Assembly: GCA_035610365.1 (NCBI GenBank)
Contig: CM069432.1
Span: forward strand, 25,916,354-25,980,353
DNA: 64,000 nucleotides
From: Aquatica leii
Taxonomy: Eukaryota > Arthropoda > Insecta > Coleoptera > Lampyridae
Reading direction: 5' to 3'
This document shows positions 44,340 to 55,600 of this stretch, piece by piece. Every line of letters starts with the position of its first letter. The first letter of the stretch is position 1. The notes beneath the pieces are model-generated. The model was not told the origin of the DNA and made no database searches. It worked only from the letters and a program-made list of their open reading frames with translations. A program made the position numbers and the translations under genes.

Positions 44340-45720
44340 ACTGATTTTTTTAATCAAAGCAGTTTAACGGAAAACCAAAAAACTACGAAAACAGTGATGA
44401 TAGTGATCATGGCAATGACTTAAGTGACATTAATAGTCAATTAGACAATAATGATGTAACAAGTGATTCGTTCTGGAATTAGTGCACATACGCAAACCAA
44501 CTTACCCTTCCCATGTACAAACGTGGAGTAAATAAACGTTTTATTAGACCCATCTGTTGCAAAGCCGATTAATTATTACAAGCTTTATATATTCGATGAC
44601 TTAATTGATTTGATTGTCAGAGAAACAAACGCTAATGCAAAACATTTTCAGGAAAATAATATACTTAGCAAAAGTAGCAGTTACAAAGAAAGGAAAAAAA
44701 CCCACAAGAAATGAAAGTTTTTTTAGGACTAAGGATTTGGAAGAGCTTGTGCATATGCCATCTCTTGAATCATATTGGACCGATAAAAAAAATTAAAACA
44801 GAAATGTTTGCTTTTATAAGACGGAGTCGATTTCAACTTTTGTTACGTTTTTGGCATCTCGGCGAAGATATCGAACCCCAGGTCAGAATTTGGTAATTGA
44901 CGAATCAATGGTACTTTTTACCGGTAGGCTAAATTTTGAGCAGTATATACCTGGAAAATCCCATAAATATAGAATAAAGCTGTTAAAACTTTGTGATGAA
45001 GTTGAGTATCCCGCTAAGATTATACCCTACAGCGGTAAGAGGAATGAAAATGATATGAACATCAGGAGTCTTGCGACAAATGTAGTTATGTGTCTGATGT
45101 CTTCTGCCGTAGGCTTTGGCAGAATTTTGTGCACAGATAATTTTTATACTAGCATCCCCTTAATTGAAAAACTTATTATTTTGATAGAACTTACCGCAAA
45201 AATCATAACGGTTTTCCAAAATCAGTTACAACAGCTAAGTTCAAACGTGAAGATTGCAAGTCTCTTGAGAGTTCCAAGGGTATCATTTCGATAACGTGGA
45301 AAAAAAAGGGATGTTTATTGTGTGTCTTCTAAATAACCTTCTAACTTGGTGCCCACCGGAAAGAAGAATAAAAATAATGAAGAAGTTATAAAGCCAGAAA
45401 TGATCATCCAATACAAGAGTATGAAAGGTGGCATTGACATATCAGACCAATTATCTTCTTATCACTTTCCTATTAAGAAGTCCATCAGATGGTATCATAA
45501 AGTTTCTGATGACGTCATATTAAAAAGAAAAAGATAAAACTCGTTGATTTCAGAATAAAAATAGTATATGCCCTGTTAGATATTCCTGAGGCAGTCAACC
45601 TGTTAATTGAAATCTTAAAAAACATATATTTTCATTGACAGATATTTCACTACCTACCTCTCCTAGAACGCATATTTAAAAAAAAACACGGTCGCTCGTA
45701 CTTTAATAAGGTCAAGAACT
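44340..45720 (+). pseudogene. piggyBac-type transposase pseudogene, nearly full length
   Basis: Acidic N-terminus (SDDSDHGNDLSDINSQLDNN, 44,395-44,455); FDDLIDLIVRETNANAKHF (44,593-44,650); MKVFLGLRIW (44,711-44,740); RFQLLLRFWHLGED (44,828-44,870). The core has LVIDESMVLFTGRLNFEQYI (44,892-44,951, first Asp), LCTDNFYTSIPL (45,130-45,165, second Asp) and MIIQYKSMKGGIDISDQLSS (45,400-45,459, third Asp region). Frameshifts near 44,800 and 44,870 and a gap near 45,300 break it. All catalytic Asp positions survive, so it is the least decayed core among the piggyBacs here. C-terminal cysteine-rich domain not seen. Confidence 0.85.
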
Positions 45721-45759
45721 CTTAGGAGTGTGGTTGCTTCTACAAGCTTACAAGTAGAA

Positions 45760-46115
45760 CCTCAAAGCGAATGTAAACTGGTCTAAACAAAGCCCAAGCA
45801 CATATTAATTCCATGACCAAATATTGTGAATAAATACAACTTCTGCATAAGAGGAATTGATTTAATTAACAGAATGATTAGTTACATACATACAGTACAT
45901 CAAAAACTAAAAAAATAGACCGCTAAATCCATTTAATTAATTTGGGAGTGGCTAATTTGTGGATTTTATAAAGAGGCGATTAAATAAAATAAGGGACAAA
46001 TCTGCAGACATTTTGAAATTCCTAGATTTCAAAATTTCTTACGCCAATCTTTTATTTGAAGAAGCTAACAGTCAAACTACTAGTAAAAATTGATTACACT
46101 TGATGGTAACTGAAA
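45760..46115 (+). pseudogene. piggyBac-type transposase C-terminal fragment of another lineage
   Basis: NWSKQSPSTY then PNIVNKYNFCIRGIDLINRM (45,765-45,878) is the third-Asp block; WEWLICGFYKEAIK and LDFKISYANLLFEEANS (to about 46,080) follow as in the family's C-terminal helices. The nearly full-length relic just upstream already has this region, so this is a separate element. Confidence 0.7.
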
Positions 46116-46119
46116 GCAA

Positions 46120-46885
46120 TCTCTCATTGCCTGTTTTGAGAACTCTACTAATCTCAAAAAATCTGTTAGCTGTAAAAATTCAGTTTGTAATTAAAAACAA
46201 AATTTTATTGCAAAAAATGTAACCTATTTTTGTGTCTAACGGGCAGTAATAATTGCTTCAGAAATTTTCATTTACCTAATAATTAGTAGTAATTTCGTGC
46301 TAATGGACATATTTTTTTATACTTTTGTGTAAATAAAAATTTTCAGAAAAATTTCTTAACGTTATGTATCAAAAGAAACAAAACTTCCAAATATCAATTC
46401 CATATTACTTTACATGTAGTCTCGCGACGCTGGAGAATATAGGTAATTTAATTTTTTTTTTAACCATTTAATAATTGGTTTAAGTGTCAACTAAATTAAT
46501 AACTAATTTTTATTTAATTAAAAATAAACTAAAATATCAATGATTCTTTTTTAATTAGAAAGAAACTACTTTATTAACTCATTAATTTATCAGTTATTTC
46601 TCGCATTTAATTTTTATTTATTAATTTTCATTTTATAATTACGTAGTTAGTGCAGATGTACTTAAGTCATTTAGGTTGATTTTATTGTCGTGTGTTTTGA
46701 GTGCACTTTATAATTTATTAGTTTGATCAGTCATTAATTTTTTGTTTCAAGAATTTAAATTGTAATTCTATATTCCAGTACGCTCCTTTGCTTTAGTCAT
46801 CTATATTTTGTTATTACTAAAGATTTTGCGTTTCTTGTGAAAACAATTTCTTGACTCTTATTACATCATGATTTCTTTTGTATCT
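46120..46885. other. AT-rich sequence, no gene seen
   Basis: No feature recognised. Confidence 0.4.
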
Positions 46886-46889
46886 TTGT

Positions 46890-47250
46890 TTTATTTTTTT
46901 TTGTAAGTTTTTTTTAAATGTTAGATGACAGTTTTTGAATAAGGTAGAAAAAACCGAGTTGATAAATATGTTTTGGTTTTTGAAGTAATTCAAAGGCTCA
47001 TCTTGTACCTTTCGTAGTTTTCAGAAGGCTCAATTTTTAAGATTCAGTGGTAGTGTAGAGATAATATAGAGGGGTAAATAGTATATATTTAAATTGAATG
47101 AAATTATCGTATTTCGTATATAATACGGTTTCTATGTTTCACGTTTCTTTTATGAAGAATTATGTAGTGCGCTTTGTGCGCTTCATAATTTAATTTGCTT
47201 TGGCGATTTATAGTTCTTTCAACGGATTAGTGCTGTTTTATGAAATGCTC
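46890..47250. repeat. Dispersed repeat, copy 2 (pairs with 10.4-10.8 kb)
   Basis: Same orientation and block order as copy 1: GGTAGAAAAAACCGAGTTGAT near 46,942, GTACCTTTCG near 47,005, GTGGTAGTGTAGAG near 47,048, and GAAGAATT...CATAATTTAATTTGCTTTGG near 47,154-47,205. Non-coding. Confidence 0.5.
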
Positions 47251-47439
47251 GAACTTTTTGTGGCAATACTTTGGAAGCCTTATGTCCAATCCAAAAAGCT
47301 AGCTCACTGGTAACTACATAAACAAATTAACGTATTTATAATTATCGTTTAAAATTCATTGTGATTTTATTCTTTGCAAACTTAAGTGTTTGAAAAGCTT
47401 TAATTTTAACAAAAATTTAATGCTATGTCACGAATTTAA

Positions 47440-50400
47440 TTTATTTATTTATTTTTTTATTTAGCGTATGGCGTTTCGACACATTTAAGTATATAACAAT
47501 AACAAATATAGCAAACTTAGGTAAATTTACAAGCAAACATTCAGGTTATTTATATATTCTATCGCATCTGGCGTTGCAAGCAGGAACTCCTCGGGGCTGC
47601 CTTGGTATGATCGTTGGGGACATTCCTCTATTATGTGTGCAATCGTTTGGACCTCTCCGGAGTCGCATGAGGGGGATGGTAGTTTTCCCCATTTGTTTAA
47701 AAAGTATGCACATCTGCCGTGTTGGGTCCTAATGCGGTTTAATGTACACCAGGTTTTGCGTGGTAGATTGAAGCCAGGAGGGGTTTCTGTTATGCAGGGC
47801 AAGTTGCTGTTTGGCTGAGCTCTAGACCATTCGTGCACCCATCTGCTTGTGATGTTAAACTCAGCATCTGTGGCAATTTTTGCGGTGTTTGTTGGTGGTT
47901 TTCTATAGCGTAATCGATTTTTGTTGGCGTCTTCAATATAATTATGTATTGGAAGCTCTATGTTGTTAAGTATCTTCTTGTATTCGTTTGTCAGCAAATT
48001 GATTCGGCGTAGATGAGGTGGTGGAATGTCGCTTAATACCGGTAGCCATTGAGTTGGGGTGGATTTGATTACGCCAGCGATCATTCTCATGGTGTTGTTC
48101 AGTTGCGCACCTATCTTTTTCACGTGAGCACTGTTAAGCCACACTGGTGCGCAGTACTCCGCGGCTGAGTAGACAAGGCCTAAGGCTGACAATCTCAGTG
48201 TGGATGCTGATGTTCCCCATGTCGAGCCACATAGTTTCTGAATAATGTTATTTCTGGTCTTTAATTTTTCCGCAGTGTTAGTTAGATGTACATTAAAGCT
48301 TAACGTTCTATCAAGAGTGATACCTAAGTATTTTGGATTTTTATTGTGATTAAGTAAGGTGTTATCAAAGTAGACTGTAAGTTTTCTATCAGCCATTTTG
48401 TTATTTAAATGAAAGCAGGTTACTTCTGTTTTTGAAGCATTAGGTTGCAGCCTCCATTTTCGAAAGAAACTTCCCATTACGTTTAAGTCATTGGTAAGAT
48501 TTTCTTCGGCTTCTTCTATTAATTTAGTTTGAGTGGTTAGAGCCCAATCGTTGGCGTAGCCAAACTTTGTTGATGTTGTTTCGGGCATGTCCGCTATATA
48601 TAGGCTAAACAACAATGGCGAAAGTACTGATCCTTGCGGCAGTCCATTCTTAAGCTTTCTGGGTGTGCTGATTTCTGATCCCATTATCACCTGAAAAACT
48701 CTGTCGTTAAGCATGTTTTCTATTAATCTTGATGTGAGTTCACAGGGAATTTTGCGTAGGAATTTGTATATAACTCCTTCCCTCCATACGGTATCATACG
48801 CTGCTGACAAATCAATGAATGCGACAGAACTTTTTAGTTTTCTTTGAAAACCGGCTTCGATATATGTGGTTAGTGATAATACTTGGTCGGTGCAGCTCCG
48901 TTTAGGTCTGAAACCCGCTTGTTCGACTGGAATATCTCTAAGTATTACTGAACTTATTCTGTTGTAGATCAATCTTTCCATCAGCTTGTACGTTAATGAC
49001 AGCAGCGCAATTGGGCGGTAACTTTTTGGTTGGTCTGCTGGTTTACCTAGTTTTTGAATGGCTATTACTTTTGAGCGTTTGAATTCTCGAGGAATTTCAT
49101 TAGTCTGCATGATGTTTGTGAAGAAGCACGCCAACCATCTCTTCGCGTATTTTCCGCAGTTAATAAGGAATTCAGGATGAATTCCGTCAAACCCTCGGGC
49201 TTTCCCAGAAGTAACATCTTTAAGGGCAGCGGATACATCTTCGCCGGTGAAAGGACGAGAGTGTTCAGTTACTGTAGATTCGTTTTTAAGAGTTTTTAGA
49301 TGTTCTATTACTCTTTTTGTATGGGCTTTATCTCTGGGTGCTCTAGATGTCATCACAATATGAGAGGCCACTGAATTTGGTTTAATGGGAGTTTTTTGCT
49401 GTTTAGGAGGGTTTCCACCTCCAAGTTTTCTAATTAGGGACCACGCTTTCCGACTTGATGTTTGGAAGTTTAAATTTTCAACAGTTTCACTCCATTTTTG
49501 TTGTCTTGCTGCATTTAAACTATGAAGTAACTGATCTGCGATTTCTTGATCACCAGTTTCTAGGAAGTTTTGATATAATTCTTCGCTGCTTTGAGACCAT
49601 CCAGGAATATATTCCTCCCGGTACCCTCTTGGTATGCACTTCTTAGCTGTGCTAATTACTGCTCCGACAAACCGAGCGTAGTTTTTACTCGTGGGTGGTA
49701 TCCATCCTAAGCATTTATCTAGCTCCGATGAGAATTTTTTCCAATCAGCTCGCTTAAAGTTCCATCTAGGTCTTGGGATGGATCTTATTAGCGGTATTTG
49801 GGTTCCGATCTCCATGATGATTGAGCGATGTTGGCTGTGGGGGAATTCTGAGAGAACTTTTCTTGTAGCGGCCATAGGGGTATTATTAGAGTCCATTGAG
49901 ACAAAGCATAAGTCCGGGTTATATTCCCTGTTCCATGCAGCTGATTTAAATGTGCCTTTGTCTTTAGCATCAAAGATTAGATGTAAGTGCTCGTCTTCGG
50001 TCCATCTGACCAAAGCCTCCCCATTAACATCGTTTTGTCTATATTTCCACTGTTCGTGGTGGCTGTTAAAGTCGCCTAGATATACAGCGGGATGGGGGTA
50101 TGTTTTAAGAACATGAGTTGGCCAGGTCCTTGTGGGAGGTTTATAAACGTTGGAGATAGTGATACTTCCAATTTTTGTAGTTACAATCTGTATGCCGTTG
50201 TCGGTCGATATAGAAACTACAGATGCATTTTCTATGTTGCTTTTTACATAAGTGGCTGCGCCGCGCCGTATGCTCTATGGTACGTTGCACCCAGTAGTTC
50301 GTAGCCTGGTATTTTTACCCTTTTTTGGAGCTCTTGTTCTGACTCGCAATGAGTTTCCTGGATTGCAACTATGTCGATATCGTCATCTTTTAATAATTTT

Positions 50401-50480
50401 GATATGTACTGGCTTTTAGCATAACTAATGCCTTCTATGTTAATCTGACAATTAAACCCTTCAAATTATAATACAAGACA
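47440..50480 (-). mobile_element. Near-intact non-LTR retrotransposon, 5'-truncated (minus strand)
   Basis: ORF2 plus a short 3' UTR of about 60 bp, ending in an (AAAT)n-type tail at about 47,442-47,473 (TTTATTTATTTATTTTTTTA on the plus strand). A simple-repeat tail directly after ORF2 is typical of CR1/Jockey-related LINEs. No ORF1 is seen upstream of 50,480, so the copy is probably 5'-truncated. GC content is visibly higher than in the neighbouring DNA. Confidence 0.85.
47527..50476 (-). pseudogene. LINE ORF2: endonuclease - reverse transcriptase, one frameshift, YAND active site
   Basis: Would nick target DNA and reverse-transcribe the element RNA. The APE endonuclease starts near 50,476 (FNCQINIEGI), with IVAIQETHCES and, further on, YLGDFNSHHEQW. 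A one-base frameshift near 50,266 separates its halves. From 50,013 the frame is open for 828 residues. RT blocks by residue: 261-280 (ALKDVTSGKARGFDGIHPEF), FRPKRSCTD at 368-376, motif A FIDLSAAYD at 399-407, LPQGSVLSP at 458-466, catalytic box FGYANDW at 484-490, then a thumb region and a C-terminal CDSG...H....C zinc-knuckle-like box near 782-800. The catalytic YADD reads YAND (N488, codon AAC at 48,552-48,550), which should abolish polymerase activity. Otherwise the frame is remarkably clean. Confidence 0.92.
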
Positions 50481-51475
50481 TTAGTATTAAAATTTTTGAT
50501 TTCGTTGTTTCAGTTTACGGTGTTTTAATTTGGCAAGCAAGGCCTTGTAAATTTTAATTTTATTTTAATTTAAAGTACCTAATCCAAGTTGTGGTGTTGC
50601 GTTAATTTATTTATAATTTTCTGAATTTTATTTAAACTGGGTTAATTTATGTAATTATTGTCGTATTTTATTTGTTTTTTTGTCTACTTAATTCAAGTTT
50701 TATTTAATTTTTTTCTATTTTTACTTTTGTTTGCTCATTCAATAAATGTTAATTAGTTATACTGTAACAAAACTTTTATTCCGTCGGCTTTTGCGTTTGG
50801 TGTGAATTCAATATTTAAGATTTTATTCTAATCGACTCTTGTTAAGTGAATTCTATTTGAAATGTGTTCAACATGATAGCGGGTTTTTGGTTGGCAAGGT
50901 CCAGAAGCCTAATTAACTTTCTTGGCGGATATTGAGGTTAACCTACGACCATCTTCATCAAGCTCCGGGCAATTACATCATTTATGTTGCTCTTATTCAA
51001 TATATGTAGTTATGTAACAAAACAAGTAAAAATTATAAGAAATCCAACTACAGTTCACTGTAGGTTACATTCAATTCTGTCTCAAATAAAATCTTTAATT
51101 GTTGCATTTTTACTGAAACTCGTTCTTTGTGGGGTCGTGACCAGCCATGCGCGTGTAAGCCACAACATTTTTTTTTGAATTGGCATACTCTATTTCATGC
51201 TCTACCGGTAATGAATAATTATAATTTTTTGTTGTAAAAAGATATTTTTGACTGCGCATTTAACCCACGTATATTTTTAAAAAAAATTGTCATCTGGCAT
51301 TGTTGACCGTCGTTCAGAAACTTTACAATGATCGTTTTGGTCATAAATTATGTATTCATCAGCATAGATTACGGCTCATTTTGGATATTATCAATACGGG
51401 TACCACGAACGTTGTTCAATGCCGATGCTTGAGTGAGTTCTTACTGTATTACTTGCTCTGCCAAACTCATCCGAG
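50481..51475. other. No gene recognised
   Basis: AT-rich; may include an unreadable continuation of the minus-strand Helitron fragment to the right. Confidence 0.35.
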
Positions 51476-51479
51476 CTGA

Positions 51480-52315
51480 CATTATTAATTAGAAGTGTCA
51501 ACTCTCTTTGTCGTCTTAAAAAACATTGTTTAGACAAATCTTGTGCTAATAACAGTTGATTTTCATCTGGCCGGTTTATTACACATTCGCATTTGTGTAT
51601 TATCTCTTAAGATAATGTATTTTAACGACTGATTGTCAAGATCTCTTATTTCTATGTTGTTTTCATTTTCATTCTATGTTGTGAAAGACTTATGTTTTCC
51701 AATGGGTCTGGCTTAAGCACATAACAGTCAAAAACATTATTATAAATTGCTGTTTCATCACCGTCAACACGCTGTTCTGGTTCTGGTTTACACCAATTGC
51801 AAATACTGCTTTATTAGCTGCTGGTTTTAAGTAAAAATGGTAAAGACAATTTGCACGTTTGAAGAGCAGTGATTAGCTCTTGTGGCAGAAGAGCCATTAC
51901 TAGCAATCAACTGGTTCTATATGGCGCCTTCATTCTCTTTACTTTTGTGATTGGCTCTCAAATTAGTTTCTCTATATCATGGGGCTCACATTCACTAGCA
52001 TACTTTTGCCACATAATATCCAATAGCTGTAACGTTACCACAAGGTTGTATATTCATCTTACCCTTCCATAAAGCAAAAAGTTTACAATTATAATTATTA
52101 ACTACGGTTTCATTGGCTGATCTTTTTAGTATACAAAATCAACCACTGTTAGACAGACATGTTGTGGTGTCTGCTAGTGCTTTTGAATATCAAAATCAAC
52201 AACTATCTTTGCGATTTTTGGTACAAGTGACTGTATGCTTATGTATCTGTAAACTTCTAACTATAATACGGATAGATGGATTATCAGAATTTAAAGAGCA
52301 CCAGACAACAATTTT
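51480..52315 (-). pseudogene. Helitron Rep/helicase protein fragment (minus strand)
   Basis: Minus-strand pieces in order: SDNPSIRIIVRSLQIHKHTVTC (two segments from about 52,300), then a decayed CRF.P-like stretch, LFALWKGKMNIQPCGN and VTAIGYYVAK (52,040-51,990), PHDIEKL, DGDETAIYNNVFDCYVL with KPDPLENISLSQ (51,765-51,690), and SLKYIILRDNTQMR (about 51,620). This is the Helitron_like_N region (QxHxHxxTC, MDIQPCGNxxAIAYYxAKY) and what follows it. Many stops; the rolling-circle Tyr motif and helicase ATPase motifs were not found. Confidence 0.65.
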
Positions 52316-52449
52316 TTTTTGCTGTTATGCTTTCAGTGAAAGAAAAATATTAAATACTGTCACATCACAACAACAGATGTAGTTGCAAGCTTCCTATATT
52401 TTGGGATTCTACACGATACCAGTAATCCTGAACGAAAGCTATTAAGCAA

Positions 52450-55400
52450 GTGTTTTTAGTTTATAAACGTCGCATTAGAGCATGTACACGTATAGTAAAC
52501 TGACGTGGAACTACCACTAGATATTTCTTTACCAGTTTTAAACCTTCTGAAAATGATAGTGCTTCTGTCAAGGATATGCATGTATTGCTTGGAGAAGCGA
52601 TTTCCAGCAAAATCCTTAATACTATGAAGTGTCTTGATCTGAAACAGTCATTCAGCAAGACTAAATTACAAAAGTTTAGTTTTTAATACAAATATTACAA
52701 TTTTGTCAAGATTTTTATAATAGTAATGTGGCCTAATTGTTGCGATCATTTATGCTGAACCTATATGCCCATAATTTTGATCTACGAGTTTAATAATATC
52801 ATTTCCAAATGAAAGGAAAAACAAAAACTTTTGATTTTTCTTTCAGTCTCTTGAGTATTAACCTCTGTTTACATTCAATATTTTTACTGCTTTTATTTCC
52901 AAAAGATGTTTGGACTGATTATTCAGTAGCACAGGAAACTCTAATAAAAACAAAAAAAAATCATCATTCTCGAAATACTTGAAGACTGGATTTTTAGACA
53001 AAAGATCGGCAAGAACGTTGTCCTTTCCTCTTTTATATATAATTATTAAAATTTAACTCAGATAAGTAAAGAATCAAATCACTGAGTATTTCGTCTGTTC
53101 AAAGTTTTGCTTTAAAAGTCTCTAACGGTCTGTAATCACTGCAGACCGTGAACTGACGTCCAGTAACATAATATTACCAAAACTTGATCGCATCCTTATG
53201 GACTTTGCACTCTAAATGAATGATATCAAAGTATGCGTCAGGATGTAATCTTCAGTCTTCTTGTGCTTAGTAGCGCCAATTTCTTTTTTTATAGCTCTAT
53301 TTCTATAAGAACGGATTTAGTAATATCATAAATTGCGAAGATAGATTTAGAACATAAATATTCTTTGATCATAGTGGAAGCTTGTTTACACTTATCAGTC
53401 TATTGAAATGTAACATACTTTTTCAGTAATTGATGAAGGAGTTTCAGTTTCTGAGAGCTGCTTTCAATATATTTTAAATAAAAAATTATAGAGCCCAAAG
53501 TACTGCAAACACCAGACTTATCAGCCAGGCTTTGAAGATATTTAATGGAGACTAAATTCTCTTGAGCTAGTATAACTATTTTTCCCAATTATATGGCCTA
53601 AATATTTTATACATTTTGCGGCAAACAAACATTTAACTAGCTTTAGCAAAAATTTGTCAATATGCTAAATATTCTCCACCCAAGAACGAGGAAAGTTCAA
53701 AATATCGTCTATATAATTGATACAAAAATCGTTTACATTATCTCTTGGAATTATATTTGATAATATTCTGTGGAACGTTGCCGGAGCGTTTTTCAAACCA
53801 AAGGATCGAACCCGGAACAATAATTTTCTGTATTTTGTAGCAAACGAAGTTTTTTCTCTGTCGCCTAGTTTTAATGCTATTTACCCAAAAACGGAGTTTA
53901 TGTCTAAAACAGTAAAATACTCACAATTGGCAATTTTATCGATCACATCTTGAATTGTAGGAAAGGGAAAACATTCTGGTATAACTATTTTGCTTAGTTT
54001 CCTGAAATCTATACAAAGAGGATACTTTTTCCCGTCATCTTTCTTATATGCCAGTGTTACAGGAGAAGTAAGAAGAGAATCATACTCTGCAATTATACCT
54101 GCTTGCAATGAAGTCTTTATTTGATTTCGTATTTCATCATCATCTGGAATTGAACATCTATTAGGGCAAAAAGTAACGTATTTGACTCTGATTAATTTTA
54201 TCTCTGCTTCTTTTGATTTAACTCTTTAGCTCTTTTGCACTTGTCATTTAATTGCGAAATATTTTTTTTATTTTTATTATTTATGTAATATTTAAATTTT
54301 AATTAGAATTTATTAGAATAATGTCATCTGAAGTTAAAATTGTCTGATCATAAATAGATCGATCTTCCTTTAGATCAAATATTGTGTTATTCGGCTCGGG
54401 CTGAAACAAATTGTTGGTTAATGAGCGTTACATTGAACCACATTTATAAAAAGCACTTGCATTCAATTTGTAATTTATAACTACGTTTTATCTTATCAGT
54501 AGATCAACTTTTGCCCGGCTCTTTAGTTTAAATATTGTTTTTCAAGGTCAATGCTCAGTATTTTTAGATTGGTAAGGTTTGACCAGTAGTTACAGCTATA
54601 TTAAATTTTTGTTTTTCTGGAGCTGCTTTAGTAATATTACGACAGTCTGCTACTAAATGCAAGCTATTTGGAAAACCAAGAGCGACCCAGTTAGGACATG
54701 GCTTTGTTTGAAATTCATTTTTTTATTGAGTTTCAGGTTTTTTATTTGGCTTAAAACTGATCTGTTTATTAAACTTGAAGGTCTCTTTCTTTTTTTTTGA
54801 AGTTTTTGTAGTGCTGTTTACAATTTGTCAAGAGTAGTTATTTCTTCTCTGCCAAGTTCCCCTTGAGCTTCACTTTTAAACATAATTTTTATTTTAAGAT
54901 TTCGTAATTAATTACTGATCCGCCCAAATATTTATAATTAAAGGCTTTTTTTACAATTTCAACAAAAACATTAAGAAAAGAGGATTTCTAACTATTCAAT
55001 TAAACTGCGAATACAATTTTTTTTAAATTGGTTTTGTACCAGTCTTTGGCTGAGTCCAGCACAAAAAAAACTCAAAACTTAAATTTTTAAGTTATCAGTA
55101 CTGATTCTGAAAACGTGAACATTTATTCTCAAATGTCTGTAGGTACTCTGCAGGATCATGCTGTTTTTTTTCAATTTTTTCTGAAATAATATCTTTTTCA
55201 ACACGATGTAGTTTCACATCTTGATTTGAACTTAATTTTGATTGGTGCTCTAGCCGCTTAATTCTTCTAGTTGTAATTGTACCGGTTTAATTGTATTAGA
55301 AGCCGTTACAGAAATGCACTCTTCCAATAGGTATTCTTAGAAATAAACATTTCTAGCAACATCAAAATATTTTTTCTTAATATCATCATCTAATTTAATG

Positions 55401-55600
55401 GCTACAGTTCGATAACTATTTACGTTTTTGATTGCTAGTGTGGCATTATAAATTGTTTCTTTACTTACTAAAAGTTTGTAAAATTTTATATCCACAGCCT
55501 CTTCTGGCATTAAGTTCTATGTATCTTTATCAGTAGAATTTCTTAGTATTATAAACTCTTTTTCAGTTTTCTTCACAACGTTTACGAAAAACTGAGGCAT
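52450..55600 (-). pseudogene. Ty3/gypsy gag-pol relic (minus strand)
   Basis: Gag starts MPQFFVNVVKKTEKEFIILR at 55,600 and runs with stops to about 55,140. A knuckle-like CPNW...NSLHLVADCRN lies near 54,715-54,650. RT is open from 54,108: GIIAEYDSLLTSPVTLAYKK, YPLCIDFRKLSKI, FTVLDIN (motif A Asp), then FGLKNAPATFH and YIDDIL (53,690s; catalytic box intact). RNase H and connection pieces (ALLSTRR.., GKDNVLADLLSKNP near 53,030-52,985) and the integrase zinc module start GHIGSA (52,770) and KQYMHIL (about 52,590) follow. Many frameshifts. Different lineage from the plus-strand gypsy at 21-24.6 kb. Confidence 0.82.

Noticed and set aside
49691..50116. 141-residue plus-strand frame
   Set aside because: Antisense of the LINE ORF2 endonuclease region.
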